Shown in pieces: positions 34,365 to 43,919 of a DNA stretch of 64,000 bases. The stretch is from an uncultured SAR86 cluster bacterium. GTDB taxonomy: Bacteria > Pseudomonadota > Gammaproteobacteria > Magnimaribacterales > D2472. The notes below the pieces were generated by a model, which was not told where the DNA came from, ran no database searches, and was given only the letters and a program-made list of their open reading frames with translations. Position 1 is the stretch's first letter; every line of letters starts with the position of its first letter. The stretch spans positions 62,001 through 126,000 of the forward strand of contig CACECK010000004.1 of assembly GCA_902557965.1 (NCBI GenBank), given 5' to 3'. Position numbers and translations under genes: made by a program.

Positions 34365-35687
34365 TTATGACTTGTTAATAATTAAATCTTTGATATCTTT
34401 CGTATATTTTTCTGCAACTTTTTTTTCAGGTGCCTCTATCATGATTCTTATCTTTGGTTCAGTTCCTGAAGGTCTTACAAGAACTCGCCCGACAGTTATA
34501 TCAGATTCAATTTCTTTAATTAAAGATTGTAAGTCAGTATCATTAATAATATCTTTATTTTTAACATTAACTGCTTCGTTAACTTGTGGTATTTTTGTAT
34601 AGTTAGCTAAGATTTCACTTGGTTTCTTTTCTAAAATCAATAATGATGAGATCACCTTAAGTGCAGCTATTGTCCCATCTCCAGTACTAACCAAGTCTTT
34701 ACAAATTATATGACCTGAAGTCTCTCCACCTAACATCCAGCCTTTCTTTGTAAGCATATCACTAACATATTTATCTCCTACATCAGCTCTTATAAATTTA
34801 TATCCAAGCTTTGTTATAGCATCTTCTAATCCAAGATTAGTCATCTTTGTTCCTACAACACCAGACCACGCTCCAGTCCTATTAGGGTTTGCAAAAGCTA
34901 GGATATACAGAAGATCATCACCATCAAGTATATTTCCCTTTTCATCAACAATAATAACGCGATCTCCATCTCCATCAAGTGAAACGCCAAAATCTGCTCT
35001 ATGATCTACTACTGCTTTTTTAATGACTTCTGGGTGGGTTGAGCCACAATCTTGATTAATGTTATACCCATCCGGCTCTGCTCCTATAGAAATTACTTCT
35101 GCTCCTAGTTCTTCAAATACTTCAGGGCTAACTTTATAACATGCTCCATTCGCACAATCTAATACTATTCTCAAAGATGAAAAGTTTACCTCTGGTGGAA
35201 CTGTTGATTTACAGAATTCAATATATCTTGGGCCAGATTCATCAAATCTGTAGGCTTTGCCTATTGATGAAGTCTCAACCAGTGTCATTTTTTTTGATAA
35301 ATGTCTTTCAATTCTTTTTTCTATGTCACGTGAAATCTTTTCACCGTCTTCATTAAATATCTTTATACCATTATCTAAAAAATCATTATGCGAGGCACTG
35401 ATCACCAAACCAAATTTGTTTCTTAATGTTTTAGTTAAGTAGGCTACGCCTGGGGTTGGTATAGGACCTAATAGTCTTACATTAACACCAGCAGCAATAA
35501 AGCCTGCTTGAAGAGCGGCCTCTAACATATAACCTGAGATACGAGTGTCTTTGCCAATCACAACAGTGTTCCAACCAAGCTCTTTCATAACCAAGCCAGT
35601 TGCGTGTCCAATTTTTAGGCAAGCTTCGGGTGTTATAACGGTCTCGACGGGTCCCCTTATACCATCGGTACCAAATTTTAAACTCAT
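34365..35687 (-). CDS. glmM: Phosphoglucosamine mutase
   Basis: GlmM converts glucosamine-6-phosphate to glucosamine-1-phosphate for peptidoglycan and LPS. The 440-residue protein has FGTDGIRGPVETVITPE at the N-terminus, the phosphoserine loop GLVISASHNDFLDNGIKIF near residue 98, metal-binding SLDGDGDRVIIVDEKG near 238 and the C-terminal VRPSGTEPKIRIMIEA phosphate site. It sits nine bases after ftsH. The folP gene often found between ftsH and glmM is absent. Confidence 0.98.
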   Translation of the reverse strand: MSLKFGTDGIRGPVETVITPEACLKIGHATGLVMKELGWNTVVIGKDTRISGYMLEAALQAGFIAAGVNVRLLGPIPTPGVAYLTKTLRNKFGLVISASHNDFLDNGIKIFNEDGEKISRDIEKRIERHLSKKMTLVETSSIGKAYRFDESGPRYIEFCKSTVPPEVNFSSLRIVLDCANGACYKVSPEVFEELGAEVISIGAEPDGYNINQDCGSTHPEVIKKAVVDHRADFGVSLDGDGDRVIIVDEKGNILDGDDLLYILAFANPNRTGAWSGVVGTKMTNLGLEDAITKLGYKFIRADVGDKYVSDMLTKKGWMLGGETSGHIICKDLVSTGDGTIAALKVISSLLILEKKPSEILANYTKIPQVNEAVNVKNKDIINDTDLQSLIKEIESDITVGRVLVRPSGTEPKIRIMIEAPEKKVAEKYTKDIKDLIINKS

Positions 35688-35696
35688 AAAGAAGGA

Positions 35697-37604
35697 TTAT
35701 AACTCTTCTGCAGCACCTTTTATTGATGTTTTTTTAGTAGATTTTCCTTGAGGTGAATCATCTGACCAACCTTTAGGTTCTCTTGGAGTAGCTCCAGCCA
35801 TAATGTCATCAATTTGAGGGGCATCGATTGTTTCGTATTTAAGAAGTGCATCAGCCATAACATTAAGCTTATCTAAATTTTCTTTTAGCAGCTTTTCAGC
35901 CCTTTTGTAAGAAGAGTCAATGATAGCTTTAACTTCTGAATCAATTAACTTAGAAGTTTGGTCACTTCTTATTTGAGCTGGATTTGAAGCTGTCCTTCCT
36001 AGGAATGGACTACCTTCATCCTCTCCGTATTTAATTGTTCCCAACGCATCAGAAAAGCCCCATTTTGTTACCATGTTTGTTGCAATACCAGTAGCAACTT
36101 CAATGTCATTGGATGCACCAGTTGTAATGCCCTCATGTCCGTTAATAATGCTCTCAGCAATCCTTCCTCCGAACAATGTAGCTATTCTTCCTAAAAGATA
36201 CTCTTTACTTTGCATATAAGTATCTTCTTCTGGTAAAAACATAGTTACTCCTAAAGCTCTTCCTCTTGGAATAATTGTTACTTTATAGACAGGATCATGA
36301 GTCGGACACAATCTTCCAACTATCGCATGACCTGCTTCGTGATAGGCAGTAATTCTTTTTTGCTCTTCACTTAATATCATTGATTTTCTTTCAGCGCCCA
36401 TCATTATTTTGTCTTTAGCTAAGTCCAGGTGTGATTGATCAATTTTTTTATCAGAGTATCTCGCGGCGAAAAGTGCAGCCTCATTTATTAGGTTTGCTAA
36501 ATCAGCACCAGAAAATCCTGGTGTCCCTCTTGCTATAACAAGAGGATCAACATCAGCTGCCAAAGGAACTTTTCTCATATGTACTTTTAGTATGGCTTCT
36601 CTGCCTCTAATATCTGGTAAATCTACAACAACCTGTCTATCAAATCTCCCAGGTCTTAGTAATGCTGGATCAAGAACATCTGGCCTATTTGTAGCCGCTA
36701 TAACAATAACGCCGTCATTTCCTTCAAATCCATCCATTTCTACTAATAATTGATTTAATGTTTGCTCTCTTTCATCATGACCGCCGCCAAGACCAGTTCC
36801 TCTATGTCTTCCAACAGCATCGATTTCATCGATAAATACAATACATGGTGATTGTTTTTTAGCTTGATCAAACATATCTCTAACTCTTGAAGCACCAACA
36901 CCAACAAACATTTCTACAAAGTCAGAACCAGATATTGTAAAAAATGGGACTTTGGCTTCGCCAGCTACAGCTCTGGCTATGAGAGTTTTACCTGTTCCAG
37001 GAGGCCCTACCATTAAAACACCTCTTGGTATTTTGCCGCCAAGTTTTTGGAATTTTGTTGGATCTTTCAAGAAATCTACTAATTCTTGAACATCTTGTTT
37101 AGCCTCTTCACATCCAGCAACATCTTTGAAAGTAGTTTTAACTTTTCCACCTTCCATTAGCTTAGCTTTACTTCTGCCAAATGACATTGGGCCACCTTTA
37201 CCAGACATACCGCCTTGCATCTGCCTCATGAAAAAGAAAAATATAGCTAACAAAAGTATAATTGGGAAAGCGCCAACTAATAGTTGAGAAAAAAGAGATG
37301 GTTGCTCAACTTTTTCGTATACTGCTATGACACCATTTTCTTCGATGGCATTATCAACAGCCTCATCTTTTTTAAATATAGGGTGTGTTGTCTCAAATTT
37401 TGAACCGTCCAAACGATCACCAATAATAGTCATTTGATCGCCTTTATATACCACTTTGGCAACTCTGTCTGATAGAAGTTCCTGTTTAAATTGGCTATAA
37501 CTGATTTGTTCTCTAGCTGTAGAATTTTCAATGTTATTGAAAACGTAAACCATAAGAGACCCCAAAACTACCCAAACAATTAAATTTCTCATAAAACTAT
37601 TCAT
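35697..37604 (-). CDS. ftsH: ATP-dependent zinc metalloprotease FtsH
   Basis: FtsH is a hexameric inner-membrane AAA+ protease for membrane and regulatory proteins. The 635-residue protein has two membrane helices (about 5-23 and 105-125), Walker [14 protein letters not shown] near residue 200, Walker [16 protein letters not shown], the SRH region [20 protein letters not shown] and the zinc motif [12 protein letters not shown] near 420. Length is typical (E. coli 644). It follows rlmE by three bases, the standard pairing. Confidence 0.98.
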   Translation of the reverse strand: MNSFMRNLIVWVVLGSLMVYVFNNIENSTAREQISYSQFKQELLSDRVAKVVYKGDQMTIIGDRLDGSKFETTHPIFKKDEAVDNAIEENGVIAVYEKVEQPSLFSQLLVGAFPIILLLAIFFFFMRQMQGGMSGKGGPMSFGRSKAKLMEGGKVKTTFKDVAGCEEAKQDVQELVDFLKDPTKFQKLGGKIPRGVLMVGPPGTGKTLIARAVAGEAKVPFFTISGSDFVEMFVGVGASRVRDMFDQAKKQSPCIVFIDEIDAVGRHRGTGLGGGHDEREQTLNQLLVEMDGFEGNDGVIVIAATNRPDVLDPALLRPGRFDRQVVVDLPDIRGREAILKVHMRKVPLAADVDPLVIARGTPGFSGADLANLINEAALFAARYSDKKIDQSHLDLAKDKIMMGAERKSMILSEEQKRITAYHEAGHAIVGRLCPTHDPVYKVTIIPRGRALGVTMFLPEEDTYMQSKEYLLGRIATLFGGRIAESIINGHEGITTGASNDIEVATGIATNMVTKWGFSDALGTIKYGEDEGSPFLGRTASNPAQIRSDQTSKLIDSEVKAIIDSSYKRAEKLLKENLDKLNVMADALLKYETIDAPQIDDIMAGATPREPKGWSDDSPQGKSTKKTSIKGAAEEL

Positions 37605-37607
37605 ATA

Positions 37608-38174
37608 TTATCTTGCTCCGTATAGGTATATTTCAGCTGATTTATTTTTTGATGCAGCAGGTTTATAAGTTTGGACTATCTTAAAAAGTAATTCCATATG
37701 TTTTCTTAAACTTTTTAAATTATTATTTTGAAAAGTTTTTATTATCATTGCTGCATTAGTATCTTTTGAATATTTATTAGCTATGTTTATAGACATTAAA
37801 TTAAGCTCAAAGATATTTTCATCATCAACTGACTTTATACCAGATAAGTTTGGGGCTATATCTGAAATTACAAGGTCAAACTTACCTTTATAAGGATTTA
37901 TTATATTTATGTCATCAATATTTCCTATATCATCTTTTATGAAAGTTACTCCAGTTATAGGATCCATATCTAGCAAATCAATCGCAAATATTTTTGTTTT
38001 GTGGTGCATTAGAGAAATATATTGTGACCAACCACCAGGAGCAGATCCTAAGTCTAAAACATTTTTATAGGTTTTATCACTGTGAAGTTTATCTAAAATT
38101 TCCTCTAATTTAAATACAGCTCTAGAGCGATAACCCATTCGTTTGGCTTTGATAGCCCAGTTGTCTGCATGCAT
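37608..38174 (-). CDS. rlmE: 23S rRNA 2'-O-methyltransferase RlmE (FtsJ)
   Basis: RlmE methylates U2552 of 23S rRNA in late 50S assembly. The 188-residue product has RSRAVFKLEEI (catalytic Lys), the SAM motif VLDLGSAPGGWSQYIS near residue 42, the catalytic Asp in DLVISDIAPNLSG, and Lys in MIIKTFQ. The N-terminus is slightly shortened (E. coli 209). It lies one base after greA and three before ftsH. Confidence 0.97.
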   Translation of the reverse strand: MHADNWAIKAKRMGYRSRAVFKLEEILDKLHSDKTYKNVLDLGSAPGGWSQYISLMHHKTKIFAIDLLDMDPITGVTFIKDDIGNIDDINIINPYKGKFDLVISDIAPNLSGIKSVDDENIFELNLMSINIANKYSKDTNAAMIIKTFQNNNLKSLRKHMELLFKIVQTYKPAASKNKSAEIYLYGAR

Positions 38175-38175
38175 T

Positions 38176-38652
38176 TTATAAATGTTTTACTTCAAGGATT
38201 TCATAACTCAAATTTCCCGCAGGTGTTTGAATAATAATTTCATCATCAACAAACTTACCAACCATGCCTCTTGCGATTGGTGTGTCGATAGAGATTTCTC
38301 CTTTATCTGGATCAGATTCGAGATTACCAACAATTTTATAAGTAACATTTTTATCGTTATCAATATCATAGACGGTTACTGTTGAACCAAAAACTACTCT
38401 TCCTGTTTCAGGAATCTCAGTAACATCAATAACTTGTGCATTTACGAGTGCGCTTTCAATTTCATTTATTTTAGCTTCAACTAGGCCTTGCAATTCTTTA
38501 GCAGCATGATATTCAGCATTTTCTTTAAGGTCTCCATGTGCTCTGGCTTCAGCTATAGCTTGTGATATTTGAGGTCTTTCTACAAATTTTAGATTAGAAA
38601 GTTTTTCTTTTAATGAAATCTCACCTTTTTTTGTTAATGGTACTCGGCTCAT
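38176..38652 (-). CDS. greA: Transcript cleavage factor GreA
   Basis: GreA enters the secondary channel of RNA polymerase and triggers cleavage of backtracked RNA. The 158-residue protein (family standard) has the N-terminal coiled coil tipped by acidic residues, including the stretch AEARAHGDLKENAEYHAAKE with the Asp/Glu pair, and a C-terminal FKBP-like domain with PIARGMVGKFVDDEIIIQTP. It is 24 bases after carB, and an extended -10 lies just before its ATG. Confidence 0.97.
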   Translation of the reverse strand: MSRVPLTKKGEISLKEKLSNLKFVERPQISQAIAEARAHGDLKENAEYHAAKELQGLVEAKINEIESALVNAQVIDVTEIPETGRVVFGSTVTVYDIDNDKNVTYKIVGNLESDPDKGEISIDTPIARGMVGKFVDDEIIIQTPAGNLSYEILEVKHL

Positions 38653-38658
38653 TTAAGA

Positions 38659-38667
38659 ATTATAACA
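38659..38667 (-). promoter_or_regulatory. Extended -10 promoter of greA, possibly leaderless
   Basis: The minus strand reads TGTTATAAT, a perfect extended -10. Only six bases separate it from the greA ATG at 38652, so transcription would begin at or within a base of the start codon. No Shine-Dalgarno is present. The element overlaps an AT-rich inverted repeat (AAGAATT/AATTCTT). Confidence 0.45.
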
Positions 38668-38676
38668 ATTCTTTAA

Positions 38677-41600
38677 TTATTTATTTAATTCTTGAAGAGT
38701 GGCATATGTCCAGTTTTCTTCATAACCTTTCAAGGCATCAATAATAGCAAAAGCTCCAAACATTGTAGTTGTGCAAAAAATTTTGTTTCTAAGTGCACTC
38801 TGTCTAATTGATGCAGAATCTCGAATAGACTGAGATCCTTCAGTGGTATTAATTACAAGATCGATTTCATTATTTAATAAACTATCGACAATATGAGGCC
38901 TCCCTTCCATGACCTTATTAATTTTAGTGACTTCGTAACCTAAATCTTCAATATATTTTGCTGTTCCTGATGTAGCAACAATTTTTAATCCTGCTTCAAT
39001 AATTGCAGGAGCAAATTTATCTAGATATTTTTTATCAGATTTTTTTACGCTTATAAAAACTTTGCCTGATTTTCTTAATGTTTTGTTTGCTCCTTTTTGA
39101 GCTTTTGCATAGGCTTCTCCAAAATTAGGTCCTATTCCCATTACCTCACCTGTTGATTTCATTTCTGGTCCAAGAATTGGATCAACATGAGGAAATTTAT
39201 CAAAAGGCATTACTGCTTCTTTGACGAAGAATAATCCATCTGGAAGTTTTGGAGAAAAATTTTGATCAGTTAAGCTCTTTCCAATCATTGCCTTTGAAGC
39301 AACTTTTGCCAAAGAGTTACCAATTGCTTTAGAAATAAAGGGCACAGTTCTTGATGCTCTTGGATTAACCTCGATAATGAATACTTCATTATTTTTTACT
39401 GCAAATTGAATATTCATTAATCCAATAATATTAAGCTCACTTGCTATATCTAAAGCTTGCTTAGTCATGATTGATTGAATTTCTTCTGAGAGACTATATG
39501 GTGGCAGTGAACAAGCAGAATCACCAGAGTGGATTCCAGCCTGCTCTATGTGCTGAAGTATCCCTCCTATTTGAATTTCATTGCCGTCAGAAACAACATC
39601 AACATCTACCTCAACTGCATCTGTTAAATAACTATCTAATAATATAGGTTTACTATTAGAGACTTCTACAGCTTCATTTAAATATTTTTCTAATTCATTT
39701 AAGTTATTAACTAATTGCATAGCTCTTCCACCAAGAACATATGATGGTCTCACAACAATTGGGAAACCTATTTCTTCACCTTTTTTCATGGCTTCATCTA
39801 CATTTTTTGCAGTTGAGTTTGAAGGTTGCTTTAGATTTAGCTTATTTACTAACTCTTGAAACCTTTCTCTATCTTCTGATCTATCAATTGCATCAACATC
39901 TGTTCCTAATATATTTACGCCCTTTTCAGATAAAATATCAGCAAGCTTCAGGGGTGTTTGTCCTCCAAATTGAATTACGACACCATCTGGTTTTTCTATA
40001 TCAATAATATCAAGAATTTTTTCAGAGGTTATAGGCTCAAAGTAAAGCCTATTAGAAACATCATAATCAGTAGAAACAGTTTCTGGATTACAATTAACCA
40101 TGATTGATTCATAACCCTCCTCCTGAACAGCCAAAGAGGCATGAACACAGCAATAATCAAACTCAATACCTTGCCCAATTCTATTAGGGCCACTTCCTAG
40201 GACTAAGATTTTCTTTTTAGTTGAAGGGTTGCTTTCACAGTGATCGTCATAGGTTGAGTACATGTAACATGTAGATGTAGCAAATTCTGCAGCACATGTA
40301 TCTACTCTTCTAAAAACTGGCTTAATGTTATTAGATACTCTTAAGGTTCTAATACTATCTTCAGAACTATTAGAGAGATATCCAATCCTGCTATCTGAAA
40401 AGCCTTTTTTCTTCAATTTTTTTAAATATTCTATATCTGTATCGTTGATATCTGTTTCAGCAAGTTCTTTCTCTAATTTAAGCAATTCATCAATTTGATC
40501 AAGGAACCAATAATCAATCTTTGTTAGAGAATATATTTTTTCAAGGCTCCATCCTTGCCTAATAGCGTCTGCAACATAAAACAGTCTTTTTGGACCTGGA
40601 ATTGTTAATTCATTAATGAGTGTCTCCTCTGCAATATTAGAGCCATCATTACTAACTGAATTTAGTCCGTTTAGACCCTCTTCCATACTGCAAAGTGCTT
40701 TTTGAAGTGATTCTTGAAAATTAGATCCAATTGACATAACCTCACCCACTGACTTCATCTGAGTTGTGAGTTTTGGACTTGCTTGAGGAAATTTTTCAAA
40801 TGCAAATTTAGGAATTTTAGTAACTATATAGTCAATACTGGGTTCAAAAGATGCTGGAGTGAGTCCGCCAGTAATATCATTTTTAAGTTCATCAAGTGTG
40901 AAACCAACTGATAAAAGAGCTGCTACTTTTGCAATTGGAAAACCCGTAGCTTTTGAGGCTAATGCTGATGATCTGCTCACACGAGGATTCATCTCAATAA
41001 CAACCATTTTTCCATTTTCTGGATTAACAGCAAACTGGACATTTGATCCTCCAGTATCAACTCCAATTTCTCTTAAGATCTTAAAAGAGGCATCTCTCAT
41101 TATCTGAAATTCTTTATCTGTTAGAGTTTGAGCAGGAGCGATTGTAATCGAATCACCAGTATGTATACCCATCGGATCAAGATTTTCAATCGAACAAATA
41201 ATTATGCAATTGTCTTCACAATCTCTAACAACTTCCATTTCATATTCTTTCCAACCTATCAGAGATTCATCAATTAACAGTTCATTAGTAGGAGATAGTT
41301 CGAGACCCTTTTCACAAATATTTTTAAATTCAGAAATATTATATGCAATACCTCCTCCGGTTCCTCCCATAGTAAAAGATGGTCTTATGATACAGGGAAA
41401 GCCTATTTCTTTTTGAGCCGTTAAAGCATCTTCCATGCTGTGAGCTATTCCAGATGCTGGAGTTTCAAGTTTAATTTTTTGCATTGTCTCATCAAAAAGC
41501 TGGCGATCCTCTGCCTTATCTATAGCTTCTCTATTTGCGCCTATTAATACAACATTATGTTTTTTAAGGATTCCTTTTTTATCTAATGTTAATGCTGTAT

Positions 41601-41889
41601 TGAGGGCGGTTTGACCACCCATGGTTGGTAAGATTGCATTGGGTTTTTCTTTTTCAATTATTTTTTCAACAGATTCCCAGTGAATTGGTTCTATGTAAGT
41701 AGCATCTGCTAACAGAGGATCGGTCATAATTGTTGCTGGATTGGAATTTACCAAAATAACTCGAAAACCCTCTTCCTTAAGAGCTTTACATGCCTGAGCA
41801 CCCGAATAATCAAACTCACATGCCTGCCCAATAATTATTGGGCCAGCGCCAATAATCAAGATTGAAGATATGTCTTTACGTCTTGGCAT
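38677..41889 (-). CDS. carB: Carbamoyl-phosphate synthase large subunit
   Basis: CarB makes carbamoyl phosphate from bicarbonate, ATP and ammonia supplied by CarA, feeding pyrimidines and arginine. The 1070-residue protein matches E. coli (1073). It has two homologous ATP-grasp halves: the first opens [22 protein letters not shown] and the second repeats [20 protein letters not shown] near residue 555. A C-terminal allosteric MGS-like domain ends it. The reading frame extends to 42156 but overlaps carA; ATG 41889 (MPRRKDISS) matches the family start. The overlap with carA is then 14 bases. Confidence 0.98.
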   Translation of the reverse strand: MPRRKDISSILIIGAGPIIIGQACEFDYSGAQACKALKEEGFRVILVNSNPATIMTDPLLADATYIEPIHWESVEKIIEKEKPNAILPTMGGQTALNTALTLDKKGILKKHNVVLIGANREAIDKAEDRQLFDETMQKIKLETPASGIAHSMEDALTAQKEIGFPCIIRPSFTMGGTGGGIAYNISEFKNICEKGLELSPTNELLIDESLIGWKEYEMEVVRDCEDNCIIICSIENLDPMGIHTGDSITIAPAQTLTDKEFQIMRDASFKILREIGVDTGGSNVQFAVNPENGKMVVIEMNPRVSRSSALASKATGFPIAKVAALLSVGFTLDELKNDITGGLTPASFEPSIDYIVTKIPKFAFEKFPQASPKLTTQMKSVGEVMSIGSNFQESLQKALCSMEEGLNGLNSVSNDGSNIAEETLINELTIPGPKRLFYVADAIRQGWSLEKIYSLTKIDYWFLDQIDELLKLEKELAETDINDTDIEYLKKLKKKGFSDSRIGYLSNSSEDSIRTLRVSNNIKPVFRRVDTCAAEFATSTCYMYSTYDDHCESNPSTKKKILVLGSGPNRIGQGIEFDYCCVHASLAVQEEGYESIMVNCNPETVSTDYDVSNRLYFEPITSEKILDIIDIEKPDGVVIQFGGQTPLKLADILSEKGVNILGTDVDAIDRSEDRERFQELVNKLNLKQPSNSTAKNVDEAMKKGEEIGFPIVVRPSYVLGGRAMQLVNNLNELEKYLNEAVEVSNSKPILLDSYLTDAVEVDVDVVSDGNEIQIGGILQHIEQAGIHSGDSACSLPPYSLSEEIQSIMTKQALDIASELNIIGLMNIQFAVKNNEVFIIEVNPRASRTVPFISKAIGNSLAKVASKAMIGKSLTDQNFSPKLPDGLFFVKEAVMPFDKFPHVDPILGPEMKSTGEVMGIGPNFGEAYAKAQKGANKTLRKSGKVFISVKKSDKKYLDKFAPAIIEAGLKIVATSGTAKYIEDLGYEVTKINKVMEGRPHIVDSLLNNEIDLVINTTEGSQSIRDSASIRQSALRNKIFCTTTMFGAFAIIDALKGYEENWTYATLQELNK

Positions 41890-42997
41890 ATTCCTCCACC
41901 ATTTTTCTAAATTTATTAAATAAAATCTGTATTTCTTTAGGACCCGGGCTTGCTTCAGGATGACCCTGGAAGCTAAATGCAGGTTTATCTGTAAATTCAA
42001 TGCCTTGAAGAGAGCCATCAAAAAGAGATTTGTGAGTAATCTCAACATTTTTTGGAAGCGTATCTGCATCAACTGCAAATCCATGATTTTGGCTTGTAAT
42101 AAAAACTTCTTTTGAATGAGAATCCTGAACAGGATGATTTGCACCATGATGTCCAAACTTCATTTTGTATGTTCTAGCTCCTGCTGCAAGTGCAAGCAAT
42201 TGATGCCCTAGACATATACCAAAAATAGGAATCTTCTGATCCAGAAATTTTCTTATGTTCTTAATTGCATAATCACATGGCTCAGGATCTCCAGGTCCAT
42301 TTGAAAGAAATAATCCTTTTGGTGAGAGTTTTACAATCTCTTCAAATGGTGTTTTTGCATTTACTACATGAACTTTTCCAACATTTTCTGATAGCAATCT
42401 GAGGATATTTTTTTTAATTCCATAATCATATGCAACAATTGGATAATCTTTTTTTGTGTTTTGGTATTCAGGCCAAGTTCCTTCCTGCCACTCGAAATCA
42501 GATTCTGTTGAAACACTTTCTGCTAAGTCTAAACCTTTGAGCCCTGTAAATTCTTTTGCCTTTTTAATTGCTTCTTTTTCATTAATTTTAGATAACGCTC
42601 CAATGCAACAATTTTGAGCGCCTTTTTCTCTAAGAATGCTAGTAATCTGTCTTGTATCAACATCGGAAATTGCCATAACTTCATTTTTAAGCAAAAAATC
42701 AGCTAAATTTTCACTTGATCTCCAGTTGCTAGGTTTTTCACAAAAGTTTTTCACGACTAAACCTGACGCATGAATAAGATCTGATTCATTGTCTTCAGGA
42801 TTTGTACCAGTATTGCCAATATGAGGATGCGTAAAGGTAATGATTTGTTTTTTATATGATGGGTCCGTTATTATTTCTTGATAACCAGTCATCGAAGTAT
42901 TAAAGACTAGTTCCCCAACATCATACTTTTCTTTGCCATAACCTATGCCATGCAATACACTACCGTCCTCAAATGCCAAAATTGCTGGAAAAGACAC
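41876..42997 (-). CDS. carA: Carbamoyl-phosphate synthase small subunit
   Basis: CarA is the glutaminase subunit of carbamoyl-phosphate synthase. The 373-residue product has the N-terminal domain with [15 protein letters not shown] and [18 protein letters not shown]. The class I glutamine amidotransferase domain follows with catalytic Cys in [16 protein letters not shown] (about residue 265) and the His/Glu pair in [13 protein letters not shown]. The start is GTG at 42997, supported by GGGAG seven bases upstream. It overlaps carB by 14 bases. No dapB or dnaKJ lies upstream, unlike E. coli. Confidence 0.98.
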   Translation of the reverse strand: MSFPAILAFEDGSVLHGIGYGKEKYDVGELVFNTSMTGYQEIITDPSYKKQIITFTHPHIGNTGTNPEDNESDLIHASGLVVKNFCEKPSNWRSSENLADFLLKNEVMAISDVDTRQITSILREKGAQNCCIGALSKINEKEAIKKAKEFTGLKGLDLAESVSTESDFEWQEGTWPEYQNTKKDYPIVAYDYGIKKNILRLLSENVGKVHVVNAKTPFEEIVKLSPKGLFLSNGPGDPEPCDYAIKNIRKFLDQKIPIFGICLGHQLLALAAGARTYKMKFGHHGANHPVQDSHSKEVFITSQNHGFAVDADTLPKNVEITHKSLFDGSLQGIEFTDKPAFSFQGHPEASPGPKEIQILFNKFRKMVEEYAKT

Positions 42998-43088
42998 TAA
43001 TCTTCTCCCATAGTTAAGATTATTTTAGAGAAATTTTTAGGTAAACTATTTAAAGAATTTGAGGTATTTAATGAGCTAAAATAATAGG

Positions 43089-43116
43089 CTGACATTAAAA
43101 TTGTACTTTATAGATT
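43089..43116 (+). promoter_or_regulatory. Possible promoter of map in the carA-map gap
   Basis: The 154-base divergent gap between carA and map holds CTGACA (43089-43094) and TAGATT (43111-43116) with a 16-base spacer; matches are five and four of six. The leader would be about 30 bases. No gene, riboswitch or strong hairpin was seen in the gap, and no PyrR- or ArgR-like box could be named for carA. Confidence 0.3.
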
Positions 43117-43151
43117 AAGTTCTTATATGTCTAGATGTAAATTGAAAAAAA

Positions 43152-43919
43152 ATGAAAATATCGATAAAAAATAGTAAAGAAATTGAAAAAATGCGAGTTG
43201 CTGGAAAGCTTGCTGCCGAAGTTTTAGAAATGATAACTCCATATGTGACTCCAGGCATATCGACTGGAGAACTTGATAAAGTTTGTTTTAACCATATCGT
43301 TAATACTCAAAATGCAATCCCTGCTAATGTTGGTTATAGAGGGTATGAAAAAACAATATGTTCAAGCATCAATCAAGTTATATGTCATGGTATTCCTGAT
43401 GATAATAGAATTCTCAAAGAAGGTGATATTTTAAATATTGATGTAACAGTAATTAAAGATGGTTGGCATGGTGATACATCAAAAATGTTTTTAGTAGGAA
43501 AGTGTGCGCCTCATAATGAAAGACTTGTGAAAATTACTCAAGAGTGTCTTTACAAGGGAATTGAGGTTGTTAAACCTGGTGCCTATCTTGGTGATATTGG
43601 TTATGCAATTCAACAACATGCTGAAAAAAATTACTATAGTGTTGTTGAAGAATATTGTGGACATGGAATTGGTAATGTATACCATGAGGAGCCACAGATA
43701 CTTCATTACGGCAAAGAAGGTAAAGGGATTAAAATTGAGGAAGGTATGTGTTTCACAATTGAACCAATGATCAATCAAGGAGCAAAATACTGTAAAACTC
43801 TTAAAGATGGTTGGACAGTAGAAACAAGAGATGGAAGAAATTCAGCACAGTGGGAACACACTATAGCTGTGCAAAAAAATGGTGCTGAAATACTTACAAA
43901 AAGAAGTGAAGAGATTTAA
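43152..43919 (+). CDS. map: Methionine aminopeptidase
   Basis: Map removes the N-terminal methionine of new proteins. The 255-residue type I enzyme has the metal ligands in DILNIDVTVIKDGWHGDTSKMF (two Asp), EYCGHGIGNVYHEEPQ (His), the MCFTIEPMINQG Glu and the final Glu in QWEHTIAVQKNG. Length equals the family (E. coli 264). Its stop overlaps the glnD ATG (TAATG). Map-glnD-dapD order is also seen in E. coli. Confidence 0.97.
   Translation: MKISIKNSKEIEKMRVAGKLAAEVLEMITPYVTPGISTGELDKVCFNHIVNTQNAIPANVGYRGYEKTICSSINQVICHGIPDDNRILKEGDILNIDVTVIKDGWHGDTSKMFLVGKCAPHNERLVKITQECLYKGIEVVKPGAYLGDIGYAIQQHAEKNYYSVVEEYCGHGIGNVYHEEPQILHYGKEGKGIKIEEGMCFTIEPMINQGAKYCKTLKDGWTVETRDGRNSAQWEHTIAVQKNGAEILTKRSEEI

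Noticed and set aside
41890-42156. N-terminal extension of the carB frame by 89 residues
   Set aside because: Lies inside carA in another frame; CarB family proteins start at MPRRKDI-type sequence at 41889.
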